Positions 46,321-57,200 of a stretch of 64,000 nt of DNA are shown here, one piece after another. The notes beneath the pieces are model-generated. The model made no database searches, was not told the origin of the DNA, and worked only from the letters and a program-made list of their open reading frames with translations. Source of the stretch: Bedellia somnulentella (Eukaryota; Arthropoda; Insecta; Lepidoptera; Bedelliidae). Position 1 is the first letter of the stretch. Each line of letters starts with the position of its first letter. Location: positions 13,888,001 to 13,952,000 of the forward strand of contig OY755187.1 of NCBI GenBank assembly GCA_963576735.1, written 5' to 3'. Made by a program: the position numbers and the translations under genes.

Positions 46321-46540
46321 AGTAACATTAGTAGAGAACAACCATGGAGGACACATTTAAATCAAATAAATAAAATCTCCAAAAAGCAGGCTTCCGAAGT
46401 ATGATGAATAAAATGTCATAAGTGAAAATATTGATAATTGTAAACGAAACTAAAGAGGTTTACCAGGATCGGACTGAATGGAGACCAAAAGTCTCTACTT
46501 AACCCAATGAGAGCTATGGCTTCAGTGTTTGTATGTACAT
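46321..46540 (+). mobile_element. Family B 3' end, degenerate
   Basis: AGTAACATTAGTAGAGAACA, GAGGACACATTTAAATC, CAAAAAGCAGGCTTCC and CCAAAAGTCTCTACTTAACC in family order. Confidence 0.75.
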
Positions 46541-46924
46541 ATTTATGGTCGTTCGAGCGCCATACTTTATTTAATATCTGCATGGCAAGAACTAGGTCAC
46601 GTTGAGGACATTCTGATGAGAAAACTTCGATGCATCGACGTCCTTCCCCACAGCAGCTTAAAGTTGGCGCGCTTCGCATATTTCGTCTCTCGGACAGATT
46701 TGCAAGCTTCTAAACTTTCGAATAGCTTTCAGGAAAAGTTAAATTGTATAATTTCACTTGTTTAATGTTTTGCTGCATACACTTTTTACTGGAATGTTTT
46801 GATGCAGTTACATTTTGTTGCATATCAGTGGCTTATCTTATTCAGGTATTATTAAATTTATTATTAAAACAACAATTACTCATTTGTAAAAGTCAATAAA
46901 TACTTACTAGTATTAAAAATACCT

Positions 46925-47015
46925 GCATGACTCAGTGGGAAGCGTACTGCCTCAGATGCAATGCAAAAAGAAGAATCAGTGTCTCTGCCAACCCTACGGG
47001 GATATACGGGAAAAA
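46925..47015 (+). mobile_element. Family C-like remnant
   Basis: TGACTCAGTGGGAAGCGTAC resembles a tRNA-like head and TCTCTGCCAACCCTACGGGG the 3' module; the body between them is deleted. Confidence 0.5.
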
Positions 47016-47594
47016 GGATAATTTTAACAGCCCTTTTTAAATTTAAATTAGAAATGGATCTCTTTGTTACAATTTAATATACATTTTAATTTCTGTGCAC
47101 AGAGTTTGAGACAAAAAGAACATTCAGTTCGTATAACAACTTTTCCAACTTTATGACAGTGGAAAATTTTAATAGCAATTATGTGTTGACTGTGAAATTA
47201 AATTATGTAGTTTATTTTTATAATAAATTATACTAAATTATAGCACTTACAAATTACGTTAAAAGTTTCGTTTAAGTACGTTTACGAGTGGTTTACGACG
47301 GACGCACCAGGTCAATAGCCTAGTTAATAACTCCGAATTAGGTAATTTTTGAGGTTTCCTTGCCGCATGGCAAAAAATTAAACTCTTACAACAATTGCAG
47401 CAATTTCTATCCAAAACTATTGATCTAACGATGGGTAACAGGACTTAAATTGTTTAAGTATATTTCGATAGCTTTATGAGCTTTACACACATTTAAAAAA
47501 ACTATTATGGTAGGGGAACACTTACATAAAAGTAAACCTTTCTTTGTCTACGCGTATGTATGTAAACGCATGAATTTTTTATAAAGATTATCTA

Positions 47595-47732
47595 TACTTA
47601 TAATAAATCTGTAGAGAGGTCAATTCTGTACATTAAATATATTTTCAAAATAACTATCAGGGGGTGATAAGTGATCGATACTGATGCCAAAAATGCAATC
47701 AGTAAAATTTTTGTCTGTCTGTCTGTCTGTCC

Positions 47733-47779
<47 letters not shown>

Positions 47780-48595
47780 GGTTTGTATGTTCCTTATGGA
47801 AACAAAAACTACTCGACGAATTTTAACGAAACTTGGTAGAATTATTCTTCATACTTCAGGGCAGGTTTTAGTGTACTTTTCAGCAGAGTAGTGAAGGGGA
47901 ATTTTGGGAAAATTTGGGAAAACGGAGTAAGTTACTCCATTTTTTAAGCTTCCGTCGCGTGTGCAGCCTTAGTGGTTATAGTAACATAGAAATCATGTAT
48001 GACGGAAACATTTTACATAAAATTTTCTAAAAAATATCCGTCTGCAGCATATGTCTATCTTTTATGGTTGACTCATAATAACACGTGTAATTCCTGATAG
48101 CTTAGCAGTTCGGAGCATTCTGATTATATTGGTTTACTCTTAAGTTTATAGTTCTCTCATTCATCTCTCATTTAAAAAAGTTTACATTATTACCTATTCA
48201 ATAAAAAAATAATCATAGAAATCGGTATAGAATAACCAAACTTATACATGAAATAAGCTATCGCGCCCTGTCGTCACACGTGAATGCTAAAAGGATATTT
48301 TTTTAGTTATGGTTGCGCGCGCAAAAGATAGCCTCCCTAGCCTAGATAGTATACATATACTCCCTGTATGTATGCAGAGTTTGTAACTCTGATTGTTTGT
48401 TTCCATGGTTTTATTTTCGGAGATACTGAACCGTTCATTAAAGCGCTTTCACAATCACAAAGCTACACTATTCAGGAATGCTATAAATTGCACTAAATTT
48501 CACAAAGGTTGAGCAGTGATTGAAGAAACCTCAGATATTTTTAAACCTACGCTACCCGTGCGAAGCTGGGCCCGATCCACTAGTTAATAATAAAC
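47595..48595 (+). repeat. Dispersed repeat with TCTG microsatellite
   Basis: It starts ACTTATAATAAATCTGTAGA and ends GTGCGAAGCTGGGC with ACTAGTTAATAA. Inside are an array of about 70 bp of TCTG (47711-47780) and CTCGACGAATTTTAACGAAA. Non-coding; its boundary motifs are common in lepidopteran interspersed repeats. Confidence 0.6.
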
Positions 48596-48679
48596 GTAGG
48601 TTTCTCTAGTATTTTTTCTGCTTATTGTTTTCGTTCGAAATATTATTTTAAAGCGGGGAAAATAGTGTTTTTCACCATC

Positions 48680-48790
48680 TTACTTGCATATACTCACGCC
48701 CTTTATTTGTATTGAAGGAGGCAGATTCTCATATATTAGTTTTTATTCATCTCACTTCGGTCCTCCTCTTTAAAAATATTTTCGATCTGG
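48680..48790 (-). mobile_element. Family B-like 3' remnant
   Basis: TTGCATATACTCACGCCCTT and GGAGGCAGATTCTC, followed by CTCACTTCGGTCCTCCTC; weak. Confidence 0.45.
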
Positions 48791-48990
48791 TTTTCAATTT
48801 GATTTGCCTACAGACGTCAATAGAATAGTCTTGTAGGTTACTTTACTACTTGTGTTGAGTGGAAAAAGGTAGCAAAGTCTTCCATCATTTCTGAAACCTT
48901 ATCAAGTCAGTCATCGTTTATTCATATTTATCAGGCTGCAATGGTCTCTTCAGAAGTCCATATTAACAAATCCATACATATGTTCCGCAG

Positions 48991-49117
48991 CAACGTCGGA
49001 GGCAACACGTTCTCCCACCTACCAGCCGGAGGGCTGCGGCTACTAAGAAGACTCCGCGCGCACAACAACCCTAACCTGAAGAGGTTCCTACCACCAGAAC
49101 TGCTGCCGAACATACAG
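48991..49117 (+). CDS. rk: Receptor exon: last LRRs before hinge
   Basis: A 127-nt exon with acceptor GTTCCGCAG and donor GTGATA. It starts in phase 2 like the others but ends in phase 0. It encodes NVGGNTFSHLPAGGLRLLRR, then LRAHNNPNLKRFL and PPELLPNIQ. This parallels LGR5 exactly in layout: short repeat, LxLTGNxxLxxL, then a segment ending FPELKVI before the hinge. The change of phase marks the end of the LRR cassette array. Confidence 0.93.
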
Positions 49118-50239
49118 GTGATAATAACATTAATTTAATGGCGACCGAAGTCTGAAGAATAATAATAAAATAATAAATAATAAAAATTTATTCAGTTTTC
49201 AAAAGTACAAAATATTCGTCTTAACCTAGTAAGTTATTTAAAGTACAAAATATAACATTTTCCTGTTCCTGAGCTAGGTAATTTACCTGTATTTCAGGCA
49301 ACAACAAATAAAAGAGCATGTATGAAAAGATTGATGTATGGATATGAAGCTCCACAGGTTTGCCAAGATTGATAGTCTCCGCCTACGTCAATGAGAACTA
49401 ATGGCATAAGTATATGAATGTATTTAGTACCAATGTCGTGGTTTAAAACAGCTATCTATTTCGCACTGGCAAAGTATCGTAAATCTTTATCTCAATAGAC
49501 GAGCTCAGGATATTATTACGAACTTGTTGGTATTTTTTTATGTAAAAAAGGGATGGCCTAACCTAAGATCTAAGCTTCTTGTAGAAATCGTTCCAGAGCT
49601 GGATTAAGACTGCTCCATGCTCTCCTAATCATTAGTAAACTAATATTTTTGTCACTGATTCGGTACGTTGCGTTGAGGTTATAATAGGATTAATTAATTT
49701 TAGATATCGATTTAGCTTTAATTAAATTAAACGCGTAGCGCAGGTTGACAAAATGAGTTTCACTCGATTGCGAGTAAACATTTATCTGTGATGAGTACTC
49801 GTTATGAAGTGATGCCTGAGACCATTTGTACCACAGGCTTTTCCAGCTATGCCGATTTTCTATACTAGTACCATTATTCGTTTATTTAGTGTTAGTGTAT
49901 TTTGTGTTTTTTAATATTATATTTATATGCTCCGACTAACTAAGAAATCCAGTCTAGGAGCAGAGAAAAATGACATGTGTCATTATACCAATTTAATAAT
50001 TTATAGTTAAATTTTTTAATTAAATTTATAGTTAAATTTATTTGTGAACCTAATTCGACATGTTTTTGTCATTATTGTGTGCATAAATATTTTGAAACCA
50101 GTTCCATCTACGTACCGCGCAGTTAGTCAATAATTTCCCCTACTCTACAAAAGTGAGAAAAATACGAAAATCAAAGAGTCCAAGAATTAATTTAATGCCC
50201 GCCAGCAATTTTTCCTCACACTTTTATACCATCTTCCAG
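49118..50239 (+). other. 1.1-kb intron
   Basis: It contains a family B remnant (about 49300-49423); the rest is AT-rich with nothing recognised. Confidence 0.8.
49300..49423 (+). mobile_element. Family B 3' end, diverged
   Basis: AATAAAAGAGCATGTATGAA, CCACAGGTTTGCCAAG and GATAGTCTCCGCCTACG, then TAATGGCATAAGTATATG. Confidence 0.75.
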
Positions 50240-50408
50240 ACACTAGTGCTCTCATACGCGTACCACTGCTGCGAGTTCCTGCCACAAATTGAGGAGAGTG
50301 AAGCGAGTGAGGAGAGCGGCGAGCGGCTTACTGACTTCGTGCTGCTGCCGCCAAGACATGTGGACCCGGCTGGCTGGGCCAACGCTTCGGATCTCTATGC
50401 GCATTATT
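50240..50408 (+). CDS. rk: Receptor exon: cysteine hinge
   Basis: A 169-nt exon with acceptor CTTCCAG and donor GTATGT; phase 0 in, phase 1 out. It encodes TLVLSYAYHCCEFLPQIEES, an acidic stretch (EASEESGERLTD), then FVLLPPRHVDPAGW and ANASDLYAHY. The YAYHCC motif is the diagnostic start of the LGR hinge, which links the LRR array to the transmembrane domain through disulphides. NAS is a potential N-glycosylation site. The next exon should bring the remaining hinge cysteines and TM1, but no such sequence occurs before the gap at 59172. Confidence 0.94.
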
Positions 50409-50680
50409 GTATGTATAATTTTGACCATCATTATATCAGCTGTATTTTTTCTGTACAACCACTTCAAAAGAAGATTCCAGATCAGAGTCAGCCATTGTAC
50501 TTGCTCTTTCGACTTGGGAAAAACATTTGACTGTTTGTCTCGAGAAGCCAATAATTTAATTCGAAACTAATGTATGCTTTGGAAATAGGTACTCTTTGCT
50601 TCTCAGTACGGGTCTTATGTTATTCATAATTATAATCCCAAAATGTGGTCGTCAGAGCTCTGGAATTAACCAGCCATTTT

Positions 50681-51180
50681 TAACCGACTTCAAAAAAGGA
50701 GGTTCTCAGTTCGATTGTTTGTATGTATGTATGTTTGTATGTATGTATGTATAATTGTCCGCGATTATCTCGAGTTTGGCTTAAGCTATTTGGATGCGGT
50801 TTTCAGGACATTATTCGTTACATTTAGGAGAAGGTTTTAGTGCCTTAACCGACCAAAAAAAGAAAGGAGGTTCTGTGTTTGACCTGTATGTATGTCTGTT
50901 GGTCCGCGATTATCTCACGTTTGGCTTAAGCTATTTGGATGCGGTTTTCAGAAAAGTATTAGTTACATTTAGGAGAAGGATTTAGTGCCATAACCGACCA
51001 AAAAAAGAAAGGAGGTTCTGTGTTTGACCTGTATGTATGTCTGTTGGTCCGCGATTATCTCACGTTTGGCTTAAGCTATTTGGATGCGGTTTTCAGAAAA
51101 GTATTCGTTACATTTAGAAGATGGGTTAAAAGTTCTTTAACCGACTCGAAAAAAAGGAGGTTTCTTAGTTTGAAATATAA
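50681..51180 (+). repeat. Tandem array of 145-165-bp units
   Basis: Units begin TTAACCGAC at about 50681, 50846, 50991 and 51138 and share AAAGGAGGTTCT, TGTCCGCGATTATCTC and TTGGATGCGGTTTTCAG. Units 2 and 3 are almost identical, so the expansion is recent. The CCGACTTCAAAAA opening also starts the 189-bp inverted repeats nearby. Confidence 0.9.
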
Positions 51181-51349
51181 GTATGTATGTAAAGTTATCA
51201 ATACTAGACAGAAATTTATCAATATATGTTAATAAAGTGTTTTTATTAGTAATAAACAGAGTTACTAAATTATTGAACAAAAAAGTATATAAAAACATGA
51301 ATAAATTACTCTTAATTATATTAAAGAAAAAAATATATATTGCAATATC

Positions 51350-51625
51350 ATGTTTTTCATCCTGGTCATTTCAATCAAGGCGCTTTCGTCATGGGGAATT
51401 TCGCGCTTTCGGAATGGTCTTAACCATTTAAGTAATTTCTTTGAATCTATATCACTTAAAGCCATCTCATCAAGGTATTTTACTCGACTCAACGCTACAT
51501 ATATATAAGAGTGTTTCTTCGCATTTGTGATAGGTGAACTTCTCTTTGCTCATCTGTTTCGGCAGCAAGAGCAGCACGCTGACGATCTCTCTCATTCTGA
51601 AGGGCAAGCACGAGTTATCGACACG
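51350..51625 (-). pseudogene. Helitron-type Rep/helicase remnant, rearranged
   Basis: On the minus strand one frame reads KKHSYIYVALSRVKYLDEM, ALSDIDSKKLLKWL, PHDESALIEMTRM. YVALSRV is the C-terminal motif of Pif1-type helicases, as found at the end of Helitron proteins. Just upstream a different frame reads RDRQRAALAAETDEQREVHL and SQMRRNT, resembling the repeated ETxEQRxARL segment near the N-terminus of arthropod Helitron proteins. The two ends are fused with the whole middle deleted. The helicase assignment is fairly firm; the N-terminal one is inference. Confidence 0.65.
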
Positions 51626-51981
51626 ATAACGGTTAGAATGAGATGGCAGTATACGATACTAAGTAAGTGCGTAAAAGATGGCTGCTTTATCCCACGCGAT
51701 AACTAGTTTAAATACGGCTCGTGCTTGCCCTGCTGAAGTCTTTGTTTTTTTTCGATGGGTGTTTCGTTCTCCCTTACGCGACTTTTCCTTAAAGCATCCT
51801 TTGCTTTTCTATCTAGGCCCGCAGGTAAACAAAATAGTAACAAGTAAGCTAAAGTCATAATAACAAATATTATAACTACCTGTTAAAAAAACTATAAAAT
51901 AAACGGACAGTAAAACTTATCTCTCAAAAACTATCACTAATTCACTAAAAAAACTCAGAGTGATTTAAGAACTTATCACTT

Positions 51982-52170
51982 AAAAGTATAAAATAAAAAA
52001 GAAAAACAAAAACTTCAAATTAAAAACTAAACAGAAAAATTAAATATTATTATTTTTTATTTAAAAAAGAACCGCCTTCAAAAATCCAACTGAAAAGTAT
52101 AAAATAATTTTTATTTATTTTATTATGTACAACTCTATTCAACTTCTTCTTTTTGAAGTCGGTGCCAAAC
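51982..52170 (-). repeat. 189-bp repeat, left arm of perfect inverted pair
   Basis: The reverse complement is identical, base for base, to 58104-58292. It begins GTTTGGCACCGACTTCAAAA on the minus strand and is AT-rich downstream. Probably non-autonomous Helitron-related sequence (inference from the shared CCGACTTCAAAAA motif next to the Helitron remnant). Confidence 0.95.
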
Positions 52171-52746
52171 AGACAAATCCAAAATGAAAATTGCTACATA
52201 GAGAAAACCATACGAATAATAAATCAATCGATAGTGCCTCAACAACAGTAGGTAACACAATCGCGCTCAAAAATCAAGAAATTTCTTCCGCTCGCAACGA
52301 CGTCGCTTTATAAAGGATGGAATTGGGGGACAGTGAGCGGTGCTTAGCCTGGTGTGCATGCGTCGCACTCCGCAGAGAAATTATCATAATATACATGTCA
52401 CCGTAAAACTGTAAATACTGGTAAATTATAATTTTAGATAGATAGCGAGATAGTAAACTAACGTTAGGTTAGGTTATGTAACGTTCAGTCACGTTCTCGC
52501 TGTTGTCGGAGCAAGTCGCGTCTATTGAGTATTGGTTGTTGAGCGTTGGCGAGTAATAGTGTTATCTACAGCGCTGTGGTTTCGAATTTTAGTATACATC
52601 GGGCCCTCTCGTATTATCTTGCGCGTCTGCCCGTTTGAGCCGGTCGCCATATTGACTTTTGTAGTGCGCTGTCCCTCTCCATTGGCGCGTCGGCGGTGCT
52701 ACTTAACAAGTGACTACTTAATTTAAATAAATAAATTTGAAAAAGA

Positions 52747-52818
52747 CTTCACCGGTGAAGGGGATCGAACCCGGGCACCTAGAGATTCTATATCGGCGAC
52801 TGACCCCCTGCTCCGCTG
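52747..52818 (-). repeat. tRNA-like segment in LINE leader
   Basis: On the minus strand GTGCCCGGGTTCGATCCCCT is a good B box and AGCGGAGCAGGGGGTCAG a possible A-box side; TTCACCGGTGAA is a perfect palindrome at its end. It may be part of the LINE leader or an old SINE head. Confidence 0.4.
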
Positions 52819-52952
52819 GACTGTGTGCGATTGAAGTTGGAGTGGCGAAATTACGCATCACATTGAGTCTTCCGCCCCTGTACCGCGCTCTTAGCGACAG
52901 TTAAGCGATACGTATCGTTAGTGTTCATAGTACCAGGACTACGTCTTATAAA

Positions 52953-54017
52953 ATGAGTTCGTGTGCGGGATGCAATAAACTCATCAGTTATACTGAGAAA
53001 CTTGACTGCTCTAAATGCAAACGAACTTATCATTATGGATGCGTTAACCTTACAAGGTCAAAATTTCTGAAGCTCTCTCAGAAATCCAAGACCACATGGA
53101 AATGCCCCGAGTGTATACCTAAGCGTAAAAACGGTGATGAGACACCCATTAAGGATCCCACCGACGTGTCGGATGGTGAAAAGTCGGAGGAGTCTGATGG
53201 TGAAAAATTTACGTCACCGCCACTAGGTGTTTCTATCGTGTTACCGGACGATAAATACTCGTCACTCTTCCGTGAAATCAGGGCCATGAACGACAAACTA
53301 TCAACGCTTGATTCCTTAAAGGATGATATTAAGGAATTAAAACATAATTTAAAAGGATTGCAAAAGAGTTCTGATAAAACTAATAGTGTGATCCAGGAAT
53401 TCGCTGCTAAGTTGGCATCTATTGAAAATCACGTAGTGGAGCTTGAGTCAGCGCGGAAGGCCCAAACTGCTCAAATAACTTGCATACAATCTCGAATTGA
53501 CGCTATTGAAAGCATAATGCAGGAGAAAGAGCAGTGGGACAGGATGAACAATGTCGAGTTGAAAGGTGTCCCTGAGACCGCGAACGAGAATCTCTTCAGT
53601 ATAGTAACTGCCGTTGGAACGCACATTCAATATCCCATCTCCAAACAGCAAATAAATTTTGTCGCGCGAGTACGTTCGAAAGATAGTAATCAGATCAAAC
53701 CTATTATTGTATGTTTCAATAACCGGTACGCCAAGGAGGATTTCATAGCTGCGGCTAGAGCATCAGCTAGGCAATCTCCGCTAATGGCGGCATCGCTTGG
53801 TCTCAAAGGCAATATAAGAATTTACGTAAACGACCATCTTACCGTCCAAAACAAGGAGCTGCTTACGAAGACTAAGAAAGTTGCTAAAGAAATGGGTTTT
53901 CAGTACATATGGGTCAAACACGCGAAGATCTTTGTGCGACGCGGCGATACATCGAAAATTGTGCATATAAGATCAGCGAAGGATCTCTCAAAGATGTCTA
54001 CTACTCAGCGAGATTGA
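52953..54017 (+). CDS. LINE ORF1 protein with PHD-type zinc finger
   Basis: 354 residues. Residues 4-52 form a zinc finger with PHD-like spacing: CAGC, CSKC, YHYGC, CPEC. The next 60 residues are acidic and low in complexity (GDETPIKDPTD, GEKSEESDGEK). About 100-195 is predicted coiled coil (heptads such as LDSLKDDIKELKHNLKGL). About 200-345 (NNVELKGVPETANENLFS, VRIYVN-like NIRIYVNDHLT, IWVKHAKIFVRRGD) resembles the baculovirus FP/ORF1 C-terminal domain of insect LINEs. ORF1 proteins bind the element RNA as multimers in the ribonucleoprotein. Intact, with no internal stop. Confidence 0.88.
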   Translation: MSSCAGCNKLISYTEKLDCSKCKRTYHYGCVNLTRSKFLKLSQKSKTTWKCPECIPKRKNGDETPIKDPTDVSDGEKSEESDGEKFTSPPLGVSIVLPDDKYSSLFREIRAMNDKLSTLDSLKDDIKELKHNLKGLQKSSDKTNSVIQEFAAKLASIENHVVELESARKAQTAQITCIQSRIDAIESIMQEKEQWDRMNNVELKGVPETANENLFSIVTAVGTHIQYPISKQQINFVARVRSKDSNQIKPIIVCFNNRYAKEDFIAAARASARQSPLMAASLGLKGNIRIYVNDHLTVQNKELLTKTKKVAKEMGFQYIWVKHAKIFVRRGDTSKIVHIRSAKDLSKMSTTQRD

Positions 54018-54296
54018 TCTATACTAAGCTAGTTTGCAACGCATATTTTGCTAAGTTTGTCTCTGTTATTTTTGTTTATCATTGTTTGTACATCGTACGT
54101 TCACGTTCTCGAATGAGTTATGCCTCTTTAATATCGCAAATTTTGAATAATGCTTACGCCTTAAACATCCCCACTAACAATCTCAATTACATCTATGGTG
54201 CTTGGCTTCTAAGGTTGGCCCATGCAATTTATTATATTAACTGCATCCTAATTTACTTCATTCGCTGCTATCTTTCCTGTTGTTCTGCTTTAGCAA

Positions 54297-57200
54297 ATGG
54301 CTAGTCTAAATATTTACCATCAAAATGTACGCGGACTGCGCACTAAAACGTGTGAATTCTTAAGAAATGTTTACCTCAACACTTATGATATTATATCAAT
54401 TACAGAGACTTGGTTAATCGACAGCATTCAGGATATGGAAATGTTTGATGCTAGGTATCTGGTCTGGAAACGACACCGTGATTACGAGTTTACAGGTCAA
54501 GCCAAGGGCGGAGGTGTTCTCATGGCAGTAAGGCGAGATCTCAATACAATTGAGCGGGAAGATTGGCGTAGCTCTGCAGAAGATATTTGGATTACTGTCA
54601 CTCATAAAAGTAAACGTCCTTGTGCCTCATATAACATTCACATCTGTACTGTTTACCTGTGTGATCAGAAGCGTGGACTATCTTATAACGATCAATTAAG
54701 AAACTTTTCAGATAAACTGTATGATTTAGTAATCTCTCATCCTTTAGATAAATTTATGATTTTGGGAGATTTCAATTTAAGTGGTCACGTAGGATGGAGT
54801 AGAATCGGTGATAGTTTAGAACTTTGGCCCACTGAATATAGTAGTAGCGAACCAATAGTTAATTTTATTGACACCATAGCCGCATGCAACTTATCTCAAT
54901 TTAATGGTGAAGTGAACTGTAATGACCGAGTACTAGACCTTGTACTGTCAAATGATGTAGTTAATGTACAATCGTGTGATGCCCCTCTTGTAAGCGAAGA
55001 TCCTCATCACCGATCTCTTGTCATTGAGGCTAAATTCGTTGAACTCCATAGGTTAGAAGAACTTCCTCAATATAGATACGATTTCAAGCGGGGGGACTAT
55101 GATACCATCTCTGCAGAACTCAAAGCTGTAGATTGGTCAGCACTTCTTAGAGCTGGAAGCGTAGACGATGCAGTCGATCTACTATACCAAAAGATATATA
55201 AGCTTCGTGATATGTACATACCGAAGAAACTTGTTAAACCTAACGTGTATCCGGCCTGGTACAATAGTACATTAAAAAAGATATTAAAAGAGAAATTTAA
55301 ATTTCATCAAAAATTCAAAGTTTACAGTAACACCGTTGACTACCAAACCTTTTCACTTCTTCGACAAAGAGCAGCCTTAGTGGAAGAAAACTGTTATAAC
55401 CAGTATATGAAAGATATCCAGTCTTCCATCATTAAGGATCCCAAAGCTTTTTGGTCATATGCTAAAAGTAAGTATAAGTCTAATTCCTTTCCTAAAATTA
55501 TGAAGTACGAAGATGTCACTGCTGACACAGGCCAGGATATCAGCAATTTGTTCGCTACTTATTTCCACTCTACTTTCTCTATTGGTAACCCTAGCACTAC
55601 AAGCATTACAAACTTAAGTCATGAAAAGACCATCCCTGTCACAACTTGCAGCCTGTCTTCAATTGAGGTGTCTCAAACTGAAGTACTTAAGTTACTTAAA
55701 TCACTAGACCTTTCAAAAGCTGGTGGTCCTGATCTGATACCACCTTTATATATAGTTAAGTGTGCTGAAGCACTGTCGATCCCTATATATATTTTATACA
55801 CTAGGTCTTTGCAGGAAGGTGTCGTGCCCAAAATTTGGAAGTCCGCATTTGTATCACCCGTTCACAAAAAAGGAGATAAAGCTAATGTAGAAAATTACAG
55901 ACCTATCTCTAAGTTATGTCTCTTTGCTAAAATTTTAAAAAGATTGGTATATAACCAACTTTATGCAGCTTTAAAGTCTTCATTCAGCCTTGAGCAACAC
56001 GGCTTCTTGAAAAAAAGGTCTACAACATCTAATTTAATTCTCGCCCATGATCTTATATCGAAAGGTATGGATGAAGGTAGTCAGGTTGATGTCATATACA
56101 CCGACTACAGCAAGTGTTTTGATCGAATTGACCACAGCCTACTCCTTGGCAAGCTATCCGTTGCTGGCATTCATGGTGATTTGCTAAGATGGTTCTCGTC
56201 ATACATTGAAAATCGTAGTCAGGCAGTAGTTCTCTCAGGTTTCTCATCTAACTGGACTATAATACCATCAGGAGTACCTCAAGGATCCTTATTAGGGCCT
56301 CTTCTATTTATTATATTTATCAATGAAATTAATTACTGTTTCCACAACTCTAAGATATTATTATTTGCAGACGATATGAAAGTTTTAAAAACCATTAATG
56401 ACCATCTTGACATAGAATTACTTCAAAACGATCTGGACCGATTTACTCTATATTGCGAAGAGAATAAGCTAGATCTAAATGTATCGAAATGTTTCTATGT
56501 AAGTTACTCACGCAAATCAAGAGTTTTGAACAATAGTTATATTTTAAAAGGACAAAACGTTCAGAAAGTAGATGTGATTAGGGACCTGGGAGTACTATTT
56601 GACTCTAAGCTGTTGTTTGATAAACACGTGGACAGTATAGTATCAAAGTCATCAAAAGCTCTGGGATTCTTGATGAGAACTTGCGCTAGTTTTGATAATA
56701 TCAAAGCTATTAAGATTATTTACTGCTCGTTTGTTAGAAGTCATTTAGAATATGCGTCGCAAGTGTGGAACCCGAACTATAACATCTATATTCGGCGTAT
56801 CGAGGGTATCCAAAGGAGGTTCCTTCGATATATTGATTACAAAACGCGACAATATACAGCCGGTTACCATCAGAGATGCATTCGATATCATTTCTTGCCC
56901 CTTGAAGCCAGGCGCCGTATAAGTGACATGTGTTACTTGTTTGATATTGTTAGAGGAGTAGTGGATTGTCCCACCGTGATAGCCCAGTGGGTAGAACACT
57001 CGGTTATCGTGCAAACGACTAGTGTTCAAATCCTGGGTCGGGCCTACACCAATTTGTCTTTTCTAAAGACATATGTGTGGTTAATTTATCATGGTTGTTA
57101 ACGGTGAGGGAAAACATCGTGAGGAAACCCACATGGCTGAGTTGTACTTAGTCATGTGACAGTGTATTCGTACAAAACGGCGATAGGCCTGCCCCCTATC

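Larger units (their letters stand above)
40965..48990 (+). other. 8-kb intron
   Basis: Families A, B and C, a Tc1/mariner element and large dispersed repeats (42903-43800, 47595-48595). 43800-45180 and 46770-47590 are AT-rich with no recognised content. Confidence 0.75.

Noticed and set aside
47711..47780. Possible CRISPR-like array from regular TCTG repeats
   Set aside because: It is a simple tetranucleotide microsatellite without spacers, in a eukaryotic genome.
48931..49113. 60-codon minus-strand frame
   Set aside because: It is the antisense shadow of the GC-rich receptor exon at 48991-49117.
53909..54304. 131-codon open frame overlapping the end of LINE ORF1 and the start of ORF2
   Set aside because: It lies in another frame across the ORF1 end and the spacer, has no recognisable motif, and its composition looks like read-through of non-coding sequence.
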